Origin: Kuschelorhynchus macadamiae | Taxonomy: Eukaryota > Arthropoda > Insecta > Coleoptera > Curculionidae | Direction: 5' to 3' | NCBI GenBank assembly: GCA_030620095.1 | Contig: JAUTXW010000059.1 | Coordinates: 473,501 to 537,500, forward strand | Length of the DNA: 64,000 bases | Shown here: one piece after another, positions 61,901-64,000 of the stretch | How positions within the stretch are numbered: position 1 is the stretch's first letter | Layout: every line of letters begins with the position of its first letter | The notes under the pieces: model-generated | What the model saw: only the letters and a program-made list of their open reading frames with translations | The model's database searches: none | What the model was told of the DNA's origin: nothing | Made by a program: the position numbers and the translations under genes

Positions 61901-62928
61901 AAAGTGTACACTTTATAATGAGCTTATGGGAGTTATTTGAATTCAGTATTTTCTTAAATTCGTTATTACGTGCTAATTTTTTATCTACTATATTTTAACG
62001 CTTCTGAAGTGTAATTCTTAATTTATATACATTAACTTTCCATTTCCAAACAATATATTTACTGAGTAGGTATTGAAATAACCGTAGATAACCAACTGTT
62101 ATGACATTGTTTCTTATTTATATCAATCAAACTGATAAAATAAGATTTCTGATAGTTCAGAACCTTGTCCCTTGGAATAACTGTGATTATTTCGACAAGT
62201 TAAATTTGAGGTTAGATATTGTTTTTTAAATTATTAAGAGTAAATACAAGAAGTATGCTTCCATATTATATGAGACTGACTATATTAGCATTTTAATTTT
62301 GAGATATAAAAACAATAATTATCAAACTATAGCTTCGACAGTCCTGTGGTTCTTTAAAATGAATAAACTAACAAATATATATCAACACTATATATAATGT
62401 AGGCACAACATCGCACCCAAGGTTATAACCGAGCTTGCACGTTACACCCATTGTATATAACGCCTTCATTTCTTTGTAAAATGTCACCTGCCCATGACTA
62501 ATTCATTGCAAATTAGTACCAAAAATTACCTGTTTAACATGACAACTAACGGCTAATAATCCTACTTGTTTTTCAATTGAAAAAGCCTAGATTTAACTCG
62601 GGCTAAATTTATATTATTTATACGCCGTCAGTCGGTCGATATGATTATCTTAAAAATGAAAGTACTCCTTTAGCCTAGGAGAGTAAACATTCCTTCCCTA
62701 TGGTGGAAAAGTAAAACTAAAAATTTAATATTAATGGTAATGTGAAAGTCTGAGTGAAAAGTCATAAATAGTTACAAAATATTTTATTGAGACAAATCAA
62801 CATTTGGCAATTACCAATCGAGGATTTTACCTAGATACTGTCAGAGAGGCTATTGCCATCTCCTTACTGGGCTACCTTAGAACCTTCGTAACAAATTCGC
62901 TGCTATCAATACATCTCACGACTTCATA
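58973..62928. other. Longest stretch without recognised features
   Basis: Nearly 4 kb in which I found no transposon protein, tRNA, long repeat or convincing exon. The 95-codon frame at 60918-61205 is the longest and has no recognisable domain. Small palindromes occur (ATTTTCGATGATCGAAAAT at about 61275). Confidence 0.45.
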
Positions 62929-64000
62929 TAGGATGGTCCAAAAAGTTCTAAATTTTTTGAAATGAAATAAAAAAAAAACCAGCTGATTCATTTTAACAAA
63001 TTTATTTTTACTATTTAAAAAAATTCTTGGAACTTTATGTTACATTGTCTAAATGTGCCCCATTTCTGTCACAGCTCTCCTAAAGCCGACCTCTCTAAAG
63101 TTTTCCATATCGCGGCTGCAAGTGTCTGGAGTTATTGCTTCAATTTCCGGGAGAATATTGTTCTTTAGAACTTCCGGGCGGTTGCGGTACACTTGACTTA
63201 AGATTTCCCCATACACAGGGAGTCAGGTCCGAGATTGGAACAAGGGGGATGGTACTAAATGTCTCCTCTTCGAGAAATCAATTTTCCTGGAAAAAACGCC
63301 CGACGGACAGAGATATTGGAAGTGTGGCAGGTGGCTCCGTCCCGTTGGAACCAAGTGTCTTGAGTGTATCCTTCAAATTCTTGAAGAGCAGGATTGAAAA
63401 AATTTTGACATTGTTGACATAACGGTGTGAATTTATCGTTATAGCGCGACCTTTTTGGTCTTCGAAAAAAAAACGGACCGATGATTCCGGATCCCGACAT
63501 TTCAACAAAAAACTGTGACCTTCGGGCTATGCAGAGGCTTTTGATGTTTGTTTTTCGGATTTTCTCCACACCAGTAGTGACAGTTTTGAGTATTCACATG
63601 GCCAGGTGGAAATGAGCCTCATCGGAGAATATAATGTTATCGACTGCTGGAACTCGATTCACTATTTTGATAGCAAATAAAAGTCTATCAGCGGAGTCCG
63701 TCGGCTTCAATTCTTGCACCAACTGAATGTTATACGGGTGCATGTGTAAATCTTTATGAAGGATGCGAAGCACCGACGATCTTGTGACATTTAAAGCAGC
63801 TGCGCGCTTTCGTGTCGATGTTTGGTTGTTGGTGAACTCTCTCACTCTTTCAATGTTTTCATTAGTTCTAGCTGACCTTCGACGACCAGGGACGGGGTTA
63901 TTTAAGCTTGAACTAGTTTCCTCAAACTTACGAATCCACTGCCTAATCAACGGAAGGCTTGAACATTATCGAATATGGTGCAAATTGATCCGTTGTCGAA
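62929..64000 (-). mobile_element. Mariner-like element, running off the window end
   Basis: The 3' terminus is at 62929 (TAGGATGGTCCAAAAAGTTC, starting with TA). The element body then runs to the window end on the minus strand. The opposite terminus is outside the window. Confidence 0.7.
63020..64000 (-). pseudogene. Mariner/Tc-like transposase, best preserved in the window but frameshifted
   Basis: Read on minus: NGSICTIFDNVQAFR near the window edge, then an open frame (63950-63594) with IRQWIRKFEETSSSLNNPVP, GRRRSARTNENIERVRE, RILHKDLHMHPYNIQLVQEL, KPTDSADRLLFA and NIIFSDEAHFHL. The last holds the first catalytic Asp. A 1-bp shift follows (HVNTQNCHYWCGENPKNK), then HSPKVTVFC. Another shift gives IIGPFFF with EDQKGRAITINSHRYVNN in the alternate frame, then DTWFQRDGATCHTSN (second Asp) and FPGKLISRRGDI. 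The third catalytic block (normally WPPRSPDLTPxDF) is degraded to PPCSNLGPDSL. The C-terminus TLAAAIWKTLERSALGEL near 63060-63110 ends with a GGTF-like KWGTFRQCN. Multiple frameshifts mean it is not active. Confidence 0.83.

Noticed and set aside
63135..63422. 95-codon plus frame
   Set aside because: Antisense to the minus-strand mariner transposase relic.

Overview
The window looks like intergenic, repeat-dominated DNA from an insect-type nuclear genome. It is strongly AT-rich, has long (TA)n microsatellites and a short TTAGG run (the insect telomere motif), and carries decayed copies of several arthropod transposon classes. I found no intact host gene, rRNA gene, CRISPR array, or prokaryotic operon or ribosome-binding signal. 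A beetle or other holometabolous insect is a guess. Almost all open frames are short, and the recognisable ones are broken pieces of transposon proteins.

Layout. 1-1.2 kb: the first block of an abundant non-coding repeat, here called R1, with internal repeats around a GAATCCAATATGGCGG-like core and a run of TCTG units. 1.2-1.8 kb: repeat R3, copied again near 38.4 kb. 4.7-4.95 kb: two tRNA-Ser-like pieces in inverted orientation beside TTAGG units. 5.5-6.5 kb: R1. 8.0-9.45 kb: a Penelope-like element (PLE) relic. 10.1-10.8 kb (minus) and 30.5-31.0 kb (plus): C-terminal pieces of a non-LTR retrotransposon family with a PD...LID endonuclease-like motif. 11.4-11.7 kb: a BEL/Pao DUF1759 piece. 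13.9-15.86 kb: a mariner-like transposon whose inverted repeats extend about 0.5 kb into its transposase gene.

18.9-27.9 kb: R1, then two successive tandem duplications. Unit A (1.38 kb x2) contains R1 and a tRNA-like sequence. Unit B (2.69 kb x2) contains a non-LTR reverse transcriptase (RT) interrupted by a 1.0-kb hAT transposon. 27.6-30.3 kb: a widely spaced inverted repeat enclosing a hairpin-type MITE. 34.1-35.9 kb: R1 plus a second tandem family, R2 (about 120-bp period). 37.6-38.2 kb: a mariner relic. 40.1 kb: a 294-bp (TA)n array. 41.4-42.0 kb: a non-LTR C-terminus. 42.05-45.6 kb: a PLE with YVDD and GIY-YIG motifs, part of which is tandemly duplicated (1.44 kb x2).

48.1-49.2 kb: the clearest R1 copy. 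50.6-51.6 kb: a mariner relic. 52.2-52.5 kb: an imperfect foldback MITE. 53.23-53.59 kb: a small inverted-repeat element holding six exact TATCGATA sites. 54.3-56.1 kb: clustered ACAGGGTGT-ended repeats. 58.8 kb: a hAT MITE with an 8-bp target duplication. 62.9-64.0 kb: a mariner relic running off the window end.

No gene network can be described. The coherent story is one of layered insertion, tandem duplication and decay. The best candidates for something poorly described are the R1 family, the TATCGATA-bearing element, and the mariner with inverted repeats that cover coding sequence. I see no convincing new functional system.
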